From: an uncultured Geobacteraceae bacterium
GTDB lineage: Bacteria; Desulfobacterota; Desulfuromonadia; Geobacterales; Pseudopelobacteraceae
Direction: 5' to 3'
Length of the DNA stretch: 54,595 bases
NCBI GenBank assembly: GCA_903876875.1
Contig: CAIRBT010000033.1
Coordinates: 1-54,595, forward strand
Part shown: piece after piece, positions 25,564-35,058 of the stretch
Numbering within the stretch: position 1 is the stretch's first letter
Layout: every line of letters starts with the position of its first letter
Notes under the pieces: generated by a model
The model's input: only the letters and a program-made list of their open reading frames with translations
The model's database searches: none
What the model was told of the DNA's origin: nothing
Position numbers and translations under genes: made by a program

Positions 25564-25867
25564 GGGATTCCTGTACCGACTGCTGCTCAAACAGGGCTAG
25601 TTTAGTTCTGGTTTTCCGAAACCGGTACACCCCAATTACGGATATAATGCACGCTGAAGGTATGAGCGCACAGGCAACCAACTTCATCACCTGATCATTC
25701 TCAAACAGCTTAAAAATGGTCATGGCGGTTACCAACACGATAAATGCCGACCGCTCATAGGCAAGCAGGGTACGTTCATTTGCCAGGTGAGTCCGCTCGG
25801 CGGCCAAATAGTCCCGAAGAATCAGTTGCTCGTTGTGTGTCTTTTCATAGGCTCTGTGGTCACTCAT
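25550..25867 (-). CDS. DUF202-family small membrane protein
   Basis: The 105-residue protein begins with a charged segment containing LAAERTHLANERTLLAYERS, the DUF202 signature, followed by two membrane helices (about 43-60 and 65-83). The function of DUF202 proteins is not established. The convergent overlap with the diguanylate cyclase gene is unusual but both frames are well supported. It starts 30 bases after the end of the large membrane protein on the same strand, so the two may share a transcript. Confidence 0.85.
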   Translation of the reverse strand: MSDHRAYEKTHNEQLILRDYLAAERTHLANERTLLAYERSAFIVLVTAMTIFKLFENDQVMKLVACALIPSACIISVIGVYRFRKTRTKLALFEQQSVQESPTRP

Positions 25868-25897
25868 CGGACTATTGTGCCCCCTTCCAAACTGCCT

Positions 25898-27724
25898 TTA
25901 GTTCGGAGGTGTCTCGACCTCGTCCCCGTCAGAATCGGCCTTCGGCCATTTTCCCAACGCAATCGATTCCACCGCCACCAGCAGACCGAAAGAGAATACA
26001 CTAAAAACCAGTGGCATACCATGAATACCAAGCAGATCCGAGGCAAAAACCTTGAAGCCACCGGCCAACGTTATCAAGATTGCCATATTTCTCAGTTCTT
26101 TATTACGACGCACGAAAGCCAGAACGATCAGAACCAGGCCAGCTCCGTTGATGAGAACTGACTGGGAACAGCTGAAAACCGCCGGCACAACCGCCCCGGA
26201 AACCACCAGCAGCGTCTGGTGAATTACCGATCGAATAACGCTAAAACAGCAGAGCAGCCCGGTAAGCAGCAGTAACGTTGCGGTACGATCCTTCGGGTCG
26301 AAGCGGTCAAAAAAAGTGTAGCCGTCCGGAGTGTGCAAGCGACACCATTGAAAATGGTACAGGACAATGCAGGCCACCAGACCGGCCGGCACGATGGCCA
26401 CAAAATCAAGGGCCATGGGACTGTCCCCCCGGAGGAGAAATACGGTCACCACACCGCAGTAGAGGCTGAACAGGTAGGTTGCCAGCCTGACACTGCCGCT
26501 TTTCCAGGAGCGGGAAATGACCGCCATAAAAATGGCAATGACGGAAAGGATCGGCAGGGAAAAGATTATTTTCCCGGTCAGGGTCGGCAGTGCCACGGCC
26601 AGCAGCGCACCGGAAGCAAACACCAGGGCACCGGCACCGCCGGTTCCGGAGGTGGTACGGTTTGCGTACCAAAAGCTGATGGCAAGAAAACCGAGCGCGG
26701 TAGCGCTACCAATGACACCGATAATGATCGAGGCCGAACCGGTGGGACCAACCATATAGAGAGCCGTTGAAAAGGCCCAGAGTGAATTAATGGTGGGAAG
26801 CATGGCATCAAAGCGGGATACCCGTTCAGAAGTGCGGGAGATTATCCCGTACAGGGCAAGGGCAAAATAGGTCAGGGCAAAAACCGCCAGAATCGGGAGG
26901 AACAGCGCCGGGGCAGCGTCGGGAGGGATCGTTTCCCCCTTTCTGACCAGATAGCCGAGTCGATACCCCCAGAGTTGGAGCATGAACATGCTGACAAATG
27001 CCGCCGTCCAGCGGAGCCAGCCACAATGCTTCATCTGCGCAGCGATGTTGGCGAGAATAGTTGCTGCAAACAGCACCAAAGAGAGGTAGGGGAAGTAGGG
27101 GTGAGGATAATCAATGGCAGCTCCCGCCAGACACATGCCGAGGGTACCGACAGAAATGGGGGTAAACGCACCATATTTACGGCTGATCAGAGCCATGGCA
27201 ATGCCGGTAACCACCAGTGTCAGATACGCCGGTACCAGGGGGAGTGCTTTGAAATGGCTGTGGGTCTCCACAACAACAGAGGACATAAGAAGGGCTCCGC
27301 AGGCGGCACAGACCGGGGCAAGTGGGCTTTTTCTTTCATACAGGAACCAACCGGCAATAATGAGGGTGGCGGCGTATCCCATGCCGAGTCCGGAACCTAT
27401 CAATTTGTTAATGATACCACTATCGGTGACCGTCCTGAGAATCAGTGCTATTACCAGCAAAAAGCAGAGGGCTGCAACCCGGGGGAGCAGGGCATTGCGG
27501 CTCGCCCAGTTAAGTACCTCCTCGGAAACGTCGGCCAAATCTTCCGGCTGGGAATAGCTAGTACCACTGGTCGGCATCGGGGAATTCACCGTCACGGCGG
27601 GTGATGCATCACCCGCTCCCTCCTCACTCATCCGGGCGGTAAGCCTTTCCAGTTGTTGTTCCATAGCCTGCAAACGTGCTGCAAGTTCTTTTTCCCGCTC
27701 GCCGGGTTGTTCCGGTGATGTCAT
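25898..27724 (-). CDS. Large polytopic membrane protein (DUF2339-like)
   Basis: The 608-residue reading starts at MTSPEQPGE, 6 bases after AAAGGAG; a longer frame to 27775 lacks a ribosome site. Residues 1-35 include a charged coiled-coil helix (EKELAARLQAMEQQLERL). From about residue 75 to the end there are close to 18-20 membrane helices with short loops. The opening of the membrane part (RNALLPRVAALCFLLVIALI) resembles DUF2339 proteins, a family with no proven function. No transporter motif or enzyme site was found. Confidence 0.75.
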   Translation of the reverse strand: MTSPEQPGEREKELAARLQAMEQQLERLTARMSEEGAGDASPAVTVNSPMPTSGTSYSQPEDLADVSEEVLNWASRNALLPRVAALCFLLVIALILRTVTDSGIINKLIGSGLGMGYAATLIIAGWFLYERKSPLAPVCAACGALLMSSVVVETHSHFKALPLVPAYLTLVVTGIAMALISRKYGAFTPISVGTLGMCLAGAAIDYPHPYFPYLSLVLFAATILANIAAQMKHCGWLRWTAAFVSMFMLQLWGYRLGYLVRKGETIPPDAAPALFLPILAVFALTYFALALYGIISRTSERVSRFDAMLPTINSLWAFSTALYMVGPTGSASIIIGVIGSATALGFLAISFWYANRTTSGTGGAGALVFASGALLAVALPTLTGKIIFSLPILSVIAIFMAVISRSWKSGSVRLATYLFSLYCGVVTVFLLRGDSPMALDFVAIVPAGLVACIVLYHFQWCRLHTPDGYTFFDRFDPKDRTATLLLLTGLLCCFSVIRSVIHQTLLVVSGAVVPAVFSCSQSVLINGAGLVLIVLAFVRRNKELRNMAILITLAGGFKVFASDLLGIHGMPLVFSVFSFGLLVAVESIALGKWPKADSDGDEVETPPN

Positions 27725-27936
27725 GGCACGCTCCTTTGTCATACATGGTTCTAATTTTGTAACAACGTAATACAAGGGGTTAAAGCATTTGCCTTGAGCT
27801 TGCTCTCAGATTTATGTCCAATAATATAACAACGTTTAAAATATGCTTATCGAGAGCTTTTGTCAACTGTTTGATTACGGATAACCGGCGATGCGAAAGA
27901 GGAGTCAAATGAACATTCAGGTGAAATACCAAGCAT

Positions 27937-27966
27937 TTTGACTTGCATATTACAGTTTTTCTATGC
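27937..27966 (+). promoter_or_regulatory. Sigma70-type promoter of the multiheme cytochrome gene
   Basis: The site reads TTGACT, 18 bases, TATGCT, about 90 bases before the cytochrome ATG. The rest of the 330-base gap (27725-28055) is AT-rich and shows no other gene or clear motif. Confidence 0.5.
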
Positions 27967-28055
27967 TATTAACGAACGTTTATTAGCTACTGGCCTGTCT
28001 ACGCACGGTATCATTTTAACGTTGCTATGACAGGTACAGAAACCGGGAGGGGTCA

Positions 28056-29600
28056 ATGGCAATTCAAGAAGGAGATTCGCGTAAAATCATGTCTGCCGAA
28101 AAGTATTACATGAACATCATCAGCCTGCTGGGGATGCTCACGTCGGCAATATCGGCACTGGTGATCATCCTGTTTATCGCGCTTCAGGAATTCATGGGGT
28201 TTGAAAACCCCTATCTGGAAATCATTACACTGTTCCTGCTGCCGGGGGGGATCCTCTTTGGTGGCGTCCTGACCTACTTCGGTGCCTGGCGGGCACGGAG
28301 TAACCACCGGAAAAACCCCAGTGTTGATCTTCCCGCACTACCGCGACTTGATTTCAACGATCCCAAAAAACTTCGCCTCACTATTTTCTTCGCCCTGGTC
28401 ACGGTGGTATTTTTCGCCATCATCGGCGTTACCACCATCAAAGGTTTTGAATTTACCGAATCAACCACCTTCTGCGGCGAGGTGTGTCATGTCCCCATGG
28501 AGCCTGAGCATGTAGCCTGGCAGCAGTCTCCCCACGCTCGGGTTCGCTGTGTGGAATGCCATGTTGGCTCGGGACTCAACTACTATATCAAGGCAAAAAT
28601 CAACGGCACCCGTCAGCTCTACTCTATCCTGACCGGCACCTTTCCGACACCAATCCCGACACCGGTTCACAACCTGCGCCCGGCACGGGGTACCTGCGAA
28701 CGCTGCCACTGGCCGGAAAAGTTTGTTGCAGCTCGTTACAAGATTTTCTCCCACAACGCACCAAATGAAGAGAATACCCGTCGTGAGACCCAGATGCTGA
28801 TCAAGATCGGTGGCACTCCCGCCTCTCCGAACTCATCCGGTATCCACTGGCACATCGGCAAGGAAGTCGCATATGTGGCAACCGACGAGCGGCGCATGGA
28901 TATCCCCTATGTTGCCGTCAAAAAAGCCGATGGCTCACTTGACGAGTACGTCAGCCAGGAGAAACCAATTTCCAAGGCAGAGCTTGAGAAACATGAAAAG
29001 CGGGTCATGGATTGCATCGACTGCCATACCCGTCCGGCCCACTCCTTTAATCCACCAAGTCTGGAAATGGATCACCGCTTTGCCGCCGGCAAACTTGACC
29101 CCTCCCTCCCCTACCTGAAAAAGGTCAGTGGCGAGTTACTGGAAAAACCGTACAAAACAACAGAAGAAGCAACCGCAGCCATCGCTGTCGGCCTTCAGGA
29201 ATACTACGCCAAGAACTACCCGGCTCTGGTGAAGAGCAAGGCTGCTTCCATCGCCCAGGCGGTTGAGCAGATTCAGCAGATTTATAAGAGAAATTTCTTC
29301 CCGAAAATGAAAGTTCAGTGGGGAGCTTATCCGACCCAGATCGGTCACTTCTACTTCCCCGGCTGCTTCCGCTGCCACGACGGCAAGCATAAGAACGCCG
29401 CCGGAAAAGTGATTCCGAAGGATTGCAACCTGTGTCACACAGTTGTCAGCCAAACCCAGGAAAACATTCCCAAGGGAACCCAGGTGAAGGATTTTGTCCA
29501 TCCGGTGGATATCGGCGACGAGATCATGAAGTCAAACTGCAGTGACTGTCACGCACCAAGCGGTGTGGATGTTACCGGCGGCGAGCAGAAGAAACACTAA
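28056..29600 (+). CDS. imcH: Seven-heme NapC/NirT-type inner-membrane cytochrome c (ImcH-like)
   Basis: The 514-residue protein has three membrane helices in the first 130 residues (about 24-45, 54-76, 108-127), then a periplasmic cytochrome region. Seven heme-binding sites are visible: one atypical C-x3-CH (CGEVCH, 140-145) and six C-x2-CH (CVECH 165, CERCH 214, then CIDCH, CFRCH, CNLCH and CSDCH). This number, the length and the NapC/NirT-like N-terminus match ImcH of Geobacter, which takes electrons from menaquinone to the periplasm for high-potential acceptors. The name is by recall of that protein. The ATG at 28056 follows GGGAGG. A strong terminator follows. Confidence 0.82.
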   Translation: MAIQEGDSRKIMSAEKYYMNIISLLGMLTSAISALVIILFIALQEFMGFENPYLEIITLFLLPGGILFGGVLTYFGAWRARSNHRKNPSVDLPALPRLDFNDPKKLRLTIFFALVTVVFFAIIGVTTIKGFEFTESTTFCGEVCHVPMEPEHVAWQQSPHARVRCVECHVGSGLNYYIKAKINGTRQLYSILTGTFPTPIPTPVHNLRPARGTCERCHWPEKFVAARYKIFSHNAPNEENTRRETQMLIKIGGTPASPNSSGIHWHIGKEVAYVATDERRMDIPYVAVKKADGSLDEYVSQEKPISKAELEKHEKRVMDCIDCHTRPAHSFNPPSLEMDHRFAAGKLDPSLPYLKKVSGELLEKPYKTTEEATAAIAVGLQEYYAKNYPALVKSKAASIAQAVEQIQQIYKRNFFPKMKVQWGAYPTQIGHFYFPGCFRCHDGKHKNAAGKVIPKDCNLCHTVVSQTQENIPKGTQVKDFVHPVDIGDEIMKSNCSDCHAPSGVDVTGGEQKKH

Positions 29601-29606
29601 GCTCTC

Positions 29607-29647
29607 AAACAGAAAAGGCCCCCACCATGTGGGGGCCTTTTCTGTTT
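29607..29647. terminator. Bidirectional intrinsic terminator
   Basis: A long perfect palindrome, AAACAGAAAAGGCCCCCAC and its complement around a CAT centre, gives a stem of about 19 pairs with A-runs upstream and T-runs downstream on both strands. It separates the cytochrome gene (plus) from the small gene and trxB (minus). Confidence 0.93.
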
Positions 29648-29669
29648 AATTGGTATTTACAGCAGAAAA

Positions 29670-29855
29670 TCACAACTCCTCAAAACCGTCCTCTTCGGAA
29701 ACGGTGCCACCGACACTTTCCTCTTCTGCTTCATCGCTGTCCGTGGCCTCTTCCTTCAAATTACGGATGAATAGCTTGTTCTCCTTAATGGTTCGCTGTA
29801 CATCGGCAAGTAGCTTGCCCAGCTCATCCAGTTCAGCACTGTTGTCGCCATTCAT
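29670..29855 (-). CDS. Small acidic protein of unknown function, coupled to trxB
   Basis: The 61-residue reading starts at MNGDNSAELDELGKLL, one base after the trxB stop (TGACATG). An amphipathic helix (LGKLLADVQRTIKENKLFIRN) is followed by a very acidic tail rich in Glu, Asp and Ser. No domain is recognised. The longer frame upstream lies within trxB. Tight spacing after trxB and the terminator behind it indicate the end of a two-gene operon. Confidence 0.65.
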   Translation of the reverse strand: MNGDNSAELDELGKLLADVQRTIKENKLFIRNLKEEATDSDEAEEESVGGTVSEEDGFEEL

Positions 29856-29856
29856 G

Positions 29857-30843
<987 letters not shown>

Positions 30844-30925
30844 TCAGCAAACGGCTCTCTTGCCAAGTATGTTTGACCGTTGCCCTGCCATCTGCTACTA
30901 TCACCGGTACTTCCAAAGGAGTGGT

Positions 30926-32137
30926 ATGCCCATGCAGCTGACCAATCTTATTTCCGATGCCTCAGATCGCCTGAAAAAACGCGTCCGACGCAGCGAACTG
31001 ATGTATTCCCATTACTACAGCGAGCAGCTTGGCCTGCCGCTCCATTTCAAATGCGAAAATCTGCAACGGACCGGTTCCTTCAAAATCAGGGGGGCGCTCA
31101 ACTTTATGACCTCCCAATCCCGTGAGCAGTTAAAAAATGGGGTTATCACCGCTTCCGCCGGTAATCATGCCCAGGGGGTGGCCTTCTCCGCCGACCTGCT
31201 CTCCGTTGCGGCCACGGTCTATATGCCAGAAATCACACCGCCACAGAAGGTACAGGCAACCCGTGATTACGGTGCCCACGTCGTGCTGACCGGCAGAAAC
31301 TTTGATGAGGCCTGTGCGGCAGCCATGGCAGCCCAACAGGAGAGTGGCGCCCTATTTGTCCACCCCTTTAATGATGAGCTGGTCATGGCGGGCCAGGGAA
31401 CCATTGGTCTGGAGATTATCGAAGAGCTGCCGGATCTGCGAAATATTATCGTCCCGGTCGGTGGTGGCGGCCTGATTGCCGGCATTGCCGCAGCCCTGCG
31501 GGAGCGTGTCCCCCATGTCAGGATTATCGGCGTTGAGTCGGAGGCTGCCCCCTCCATGTCCGCCTCTTTTGCCGCCGGTACACCGACGGAACAGCCGGTA
31601 CGTGCCACTCTGGCCGACGGCATTGCCGTCAAACTGCCCGGCTCAAAAACCGTACCGGTCATTTGTAGCCTCGTGGACGAAATTGTCCAGGTCGCCGAAG
31701 AGGATATTGCCCTTGCCATCGTTTCCCTTCTGGAAAAAACCAAAATGCTGGTGGAGGGGGCCGGCGCGGTAACCCTGGCGGCGGTGTTAAACAAACGGAT
31801 TCCCCACCTTGAAGGTAAAACCGTCTGCCTATTGTCCGGGGGAAATATTGATGTCAAGACCATTGCCCAGGTGGTAGAACGGGGGCTGATCGCCGGAGGA
31901 CGTTATCTCAAGCTGGTGGTTGAGCTGGAAGACCATCCCGGTGCCCTGGCACTGTTGGCCGATACCATTGCGGTCACCCGGGCAAACATTTTTCACATCA
32001 CCCATGATCGGCGTTCCAAATCCCTGACCATCGGCCGCACCGTGGTCTCCCTGGAACTGGAGACCAGAGGGTATGAGCATATCAAGGATATTGTCACCCA
32101 TCTCCAGGAGAAAGGGTACAGCCTGACGGTTGTTTAG
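30926..32137 (+). CDS. ilvA: Threonine ammonia-lyase (threonine dehydratase) with ACT domain
   Basis: The enzyme converts threonine to 2-oxobutyrate and ammonia, the entry to isoleucine synthesis. The 403-residue reading starts at MPMQLTNLI after AAAGGAG. The PLP-binding Lys is in TGSFKIRGALNF, the substrate loop is SAGNHAQGVAFS, and the phosphate-binding Gly loop is PVGGGGLIAG. The last ~75 residues (LVVELEDHPGALALLADTI) form a single ACT domain, as in the short ~400-residue type, while E. coli IlvA has two such domains in 514 residues. A TPR-glycosyltransferase gene begins only 9 bases after the stop. Confidence 0.92.
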   Translation: MPMQLTNLISDASDRLKKRVRRSELMYSHYYSEQLGLPLHFKCENLQRTGSFKIRGALNFMTSQSREQLKNGVITASAGNHAQGVAFSADLLSVAATVYMPEITPPQKVQATRDYGAHVVLTGRNFDEACAAAMAAQQESGALFVHPFNDELVMAGQGTIGLEIIEELPDLRNIIVPVGGGGLIAGIAAALRERVPHVRIIGVESEAAPSMSASFAAGTPTEQPVRATLADGIAVKLPGSKTVPVICSLVDEIVQVAEEDIALAIVSLLEKTKMLVEGAGAVTLAAVLNKRIPHLEGKTVCLLSGGNIDVKTIAQVVERGLIAGGRYLKLVVELEDHPGALALLADTIAVTRANIFHITHDRRSKSLTIGRTVVSLELETRGYEHIKDIVTHLQEKGYSLTVV

Positions 32138-32146
32138 TGTGCAGTG

Positions 32147-33544
32147 ATGGAAGATAATCAACAGGTTGTGCAGCAACTCTTTCAGGAGGGAGCGGAACTG
32201 CTCCAACAGGGGGACGCCGCCGCTGCCCTGAAACGGTTCCAGGAGGCACTGGCACGGAACGCTGCTGTCGCACTGCTCCATCTCTATGCCGGCACCGCAC
32301 TCCACGAACTGGGCCGTTATGAAGAGGCGATCGCCGCCTACCGTTCGGCTCTCGAAATCGCTCCTCAAGCGGGGGAAGTTCATAACAATCGAGGAAACTC
32401 GCTGATGGCTCTCGGTCGTTTTACCGAGGCCGTTGCCAGCTTCAGCCGGGCTGCCGAGCTACTGCCCGCATCTCCCGTGCCACTCACCGCCCGAGCCACC
32501 GCACTGCAAGCCCTTGGCATGGTACGGGAGGCCGAGACTGACTGTCGCCGTGCCCTGACCATTGATCCCGCCTTTGCCGAAGCCCACTGGAATCTCTCCC
32601 TCGCCCTGCTGCTCACGGGGAAGTACCATGCCGGATGGCAGGAATATGAATGGCGGTGGCAACGCCCGACCTTTACCTCCCCGCGCCGTCATGACGACAT
32701 TCCGCTTTGGGACGGCACCCCCCTTGATGGCCGCACCATTCTTCTCCACGCCGAACAGGGCTTTGGCGATGCCCTACAGTTTGCCCGCTATATCCCGCTG
32801 GTGGCCTCCCGTGGCGGCAGGGTGGTGGTGGAGTGCCACCCGCCACTGGCAACCCTCCTGGAATCCGTAGCGGGGGTAACAGCAGTGCTCCCGTTCGGAG
32901 TACCGGTGCCGCCGGCCCATTGCCAGGCACCCCTGCTTTCTCTCCCCCGCATCTTTGATACCACCCTTGAAAGTATTCCGCAGCAACTCCCCTATCTCTG
33001 TGCTCCGGCCGGTTATGGTGAAAAATGGGCGGTACTACTCCCCCGGCGGGATGATACGCTCCGCATCGGTCTGGTATGGGGGGGGAAGAGTTATCCCGAT
33101 CCGCTCCGCTCCGCCCGTCTTGCCGACTTTGCACCACTGGCCGATATGACGGGGGTACGCTTTTATTCCCTGCAGATCGGTGAAGCTGCACTGCAGGCCA
33201 CCTCACCTCCAGAGGGTATGCAGCTGATTGATGTCACAGGACAGATTGGCGACTTTGCCGATACGGCCGCCCTTATTGACGAGCTTGACCTGGTTATCAG
33301 TATCGACACCGCCGTGGCCCATCTTGCCGCTGCGGTGGGAAAACCGGTGTTTCTGCTACTACCACTGGCAGCGGACTGGCGTTGGCTACGGGAGAGAAGC
33401 GATTCCCCCTGGTATCCGGGGATGGAGTTGTTTCGGCAGCGGCGTTCCGGCGAGTGGGGTGAGGTGGTGCAGCGGGTGCGGAGCGCGGTGATCCGGTGGA
33501 GTGGCGGGCAAAAAAAATCCTTCAGGAATGTCCCAAAGGATTAG
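32147..33544 (+). CDS. TPR protein with GT9-like glycosyltransferase domain (single module)
   Basis: The 465-residue protein has about four TPR units (residues 8-140; LHLYAGTALHELGRYEEAIA, VHNNRGNSLMALGRFTEA) followed by a glycosyltransferase-like region (about 165-450). Marker motifs are WDGTPLDGRTILLHAEQGFG near residue 185 and SIDTAVAHLAAAVGKPVFLL near residue 380; the latter resembles the nucleotide-sugar loop of GT9 heptosyltransferases. The ATG at 32147 or GTG at 32144 may start it. It is a one-module version of the giant four-module protein at 35999-41425, so it is probably part of the same surface-sugar system, though the target is unknown. It appears co-transcribed with ilvA. Confidence 0.85.
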   Translation: MEDNQQVVQQLFQEGAELLQQGDAAAALKRFQEALARNAAVALLHLYAGTALHELGRYEEAIAAYRSALEIAPQAGEVHNNRGNSLMALGRFTEAVASFSRAAELLPASPVPLTARATALQALGMVREAETDCRRALTIDPAFAEAHWNLSLALLLTGKYHAGWQEYEWRWQRPTFTSPRRHDDIPLWDGTPLDGRTILLHAEQGFGDALQFARYIPLVASRGGRVVVECHPPLATLLESVAGVTAVLPFGVPVPPAHCQAPLLSLPRIFDTTLESIPQQLPYLCAPAGYGEKWAVLLPRRDDTLRIGLVWGGKSYPDPLRSARLADFAPLADMTGVRFYSLQIGEAALQATSPPEGMQLIDVTGQIGDFADTAALIDELDLVISIDTAVAHLAAAVGKPVFLLLPLAADWRWLRERSDSPWYPGMELFRQRRSGEWGEVVQRVRSAVIRWSGGQKKSFRNVPKD

Positions 33545-33572
33545 TCACACCTATATCAGTCGTGTGTGGTGC

Positions 33573-33953
33573 TTACTCGCCCGCTTTGGTCCGCAAGCCG
33601 GATGCGATATTAAAATTAATATCAATGACAATCGTCAGCTTTTCCGGGTCGGGGAACGCCATGACCTCAAAGAGACGTTTGTCTATGAACAGACTGAGGT
33701 TAAGAATATCTTCACGAAGATTCCTCGGCAGCGGGTTGTCCGGATCGGATAACTCGGCCTGAAAAAAACTCCAGACCTTCTGATTGAACTTGATCGCCTC
33801 CTGCAATTTCTGGTTGCGATCCGGAGAACTCCAGTTTTCCTTGACACTCTTCAGCATCAGACCGGCACGGGAGAGTACCGATGCCTCCAACTCCCGGCCA
33901 CTCAACGTCTCTTTTTGAATAGTAGTATAGGCATTAACCGGGTTTTGTAGCAT
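33573..33953 (-). CDS. flaF: Flagellin regulator FlaF
   Basis: FlaF, known best from Caulobacter and other alphaproteobacteria, is needed for flagellin synthesis or secretion and counteracts FlbT. The 126-residue reading starts at MLQNPVNAYTTIQKET, the family N-terminus, after a GAGGAG site 11 bases away. The signature GRELEASVLSRAGLMLKSV and the helix NQKVWSFFQAELSDPDNPLP are present. It overlaps flbT by 20 bases and lies last in the set flagellin, small unknown protein, flbT, flaF. Confidence 0.87.
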   Translation of the reverse strand: MLQNPVNAYTTIQKETLSGRELEASVLSRAGLMLKSVKENWSSPDRNQKLQEAIKFNQKVWSFFQAELSDPDNPLPRNLREDILNLSLFIDKRLFEVMAFPDPEKLTIVIDINFNIASGLRTKAGE

Positions 33954-34329
33954 AATCCATGAGCTCCTCTTCATAGGTAATAAGTTTTTTAGCAACTTTT
34001 AACGCAGAATAAAAGTCAGCATCGACAATATACGTGCTTACCTGCGAAATCAAGACATTTGTGCTTGGTGCCGCAGCAAGCACCTCCCGGGCAAGATCCC
34101 AAAACAGTTTTGAAAGATCCTCCGTCATGCCACCAATATACATGAGCTGTACTATGAGATAGATCCTCTTGCAGGGGGAGGTGGCCTCGGCTTCAGTCAG
34201 AATGTCCTTCTGCCTGAGCAGGGTGGCCTGACTTTCAATCTGCAAGTGGGCAACGGTAGGTCCGTTCTTTATGACGGTTCCAGCCAGGATAACCCTTTCA
34301 CCTGGTTTGAGGGTCAGTTTAAGGGGCAT
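33934..34329 (-). CDS. flbT: Flagellin mRNA regulator FlbT
   Basis: In Caulobacter FlbT binds the 5' leader of flagellin mRNA and promotes its decay until the hook is complete. The 131-residue protein has the FlbT start PLKLTLKPGERVILAGTVI, a middle strand KRIYLIVQLMYIGG and the C-terminal helix ADFYSALKVAKKLITYEEEL. A hairpin in the leader of the nearby flagellin gene (35898-35912) is a possible target. It starts 3 bases after the preceding gene and overlaps flaF. FlbT/FlaF pairs are typical of alphaproteobacteria, so the module may have been acquired. Confidence 0.87.
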   Translation of the reverse strand: MPLKLTLKPGERVILAGTVIKNGPTVAHLQIESQATLLRQKDILTEAEATSPCKRIYLIVQLMYIGGMTEDLSKLFWDLAREVLAAAPSTNVLISQVSTYIVDADFYSALKVAKKLITYEEELMDYATKPG

Positions 34330-34332
34330 CTT

Positions 34333-34965
34333 CTAGGACCGCATAACCAGATTAACGGTGGACTCCTGGACAAGGTTAATCTGGCTGGAAATAACGTCAA
34401 GCTGCTTGGCCGCAGCCATTACGTGGCTATGTGGTGCATCCTGCGGAAGTGACTGCACCTGAACCGAACTCCCCGTGCCACCGGTCAAGCCGTCCCACAG
34501 ATGCTTTACCTTGTCGTAGAGCGGCGCAGGTGGTGCGGGGAGCATCAGGCTCTGGAGCTGCTGACGCAGGGAAGAGTACCCCATCAGTTGCTCCATCCGC
34601 CCTTGATCCTCAACCGGATAGGGGGGATAGTTTTTGACAACGTTGTCCAGCGTTGTCTTCATTTTCTCCGTAAGGGCACTGGCAGCCGTAAGCCCTTCAT
34701 AGGTCTGACGGAGGTTGGTGGCCAAAGAGTTGAGAATGTCCGAAGCATTGCCGATCCGCTGCAGGGTGTCAATGGTGTTCTGGGGCACGTTAATCTTGAT
34801 GGAAACCGTATCCCCCCCCAGGGATTGCACCGAATCCGATTTGCTGCCGCTGCCGAAATCCGGCTGCTGTGAGGACTTGGGTGCCAGTGTCTGTTGAATT
34901 CCCGATTGCTGCATCTGTAAGGCGGTTGCAACTGCAAGCCGCTGATCGTTACCATCTATTATCAT
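34333..34965 (-). CDS. Hypothetical protein between flagellin and flbT
   Basis: The 210-residue protein is not recognised. It has no signal peptide or membrane helix. A Ser/Gln-rich N-terminus is followed by a helical middle (IDTLQRIGNASDILNSLATN, LTEKMKTTLDNVVKNY), a Pro-rich spacer (MLPAPPAPLYDKV) and a C-terminal helix (VISSQINLVQESTVNLVMRS). Its place just before flbT in the same direction suggests a flagellin chaperone, export or regulatory role, but nothing in the sequence proves it. The ribosome site GGAGG lies 7 bases before the ATG. Confidence 0.65.
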   Translation of the reverse strand: MIIDGNDQRLAVATALQMQQSGIQQTLAPKSSQQPDFGSGSKSDSVQSLGGDTVSIKINVPQNTIDTLQRIGNASDILNSLATNLRQTYEGLTAASALTEKMKTTLDNVVKNYPPYPVEDQGRMEQLMGYSSLRQQLQSLMLPAPPAPLYDKVKHLWDGLTGGTGSSVQVQSLPQDAPHSHVMAAAKQLDVISSQINLVQESTVNLVMRS

Positions 34966-34995
34966 GGGTTGGTTACCTCCATCGCTGAAAAGCGT

Positions 34996-35022
34996 AAACG
35001 GGGAGAGGTTGCCCTCTCCCCG
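34996..35022 (-). terminator. Intrinsic terminator after the flagellin gene
   Basis: On the minus strand CGGGGAGAGG and CCTCTCCCCG form a perfect ten-pair stem closed by a GCAA tetraloop, followed by TTT. It lies 37 bases after the flagellin stop and before the downstream hypothetical gene. Partial read-through would give a low level of flbT/flaF relative to flagellin. Confidence 0.8.
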
Positions 35023-35058
35023 CGTCGGTTAAAACCTGCTATCGTTGTTCACGAGCTG

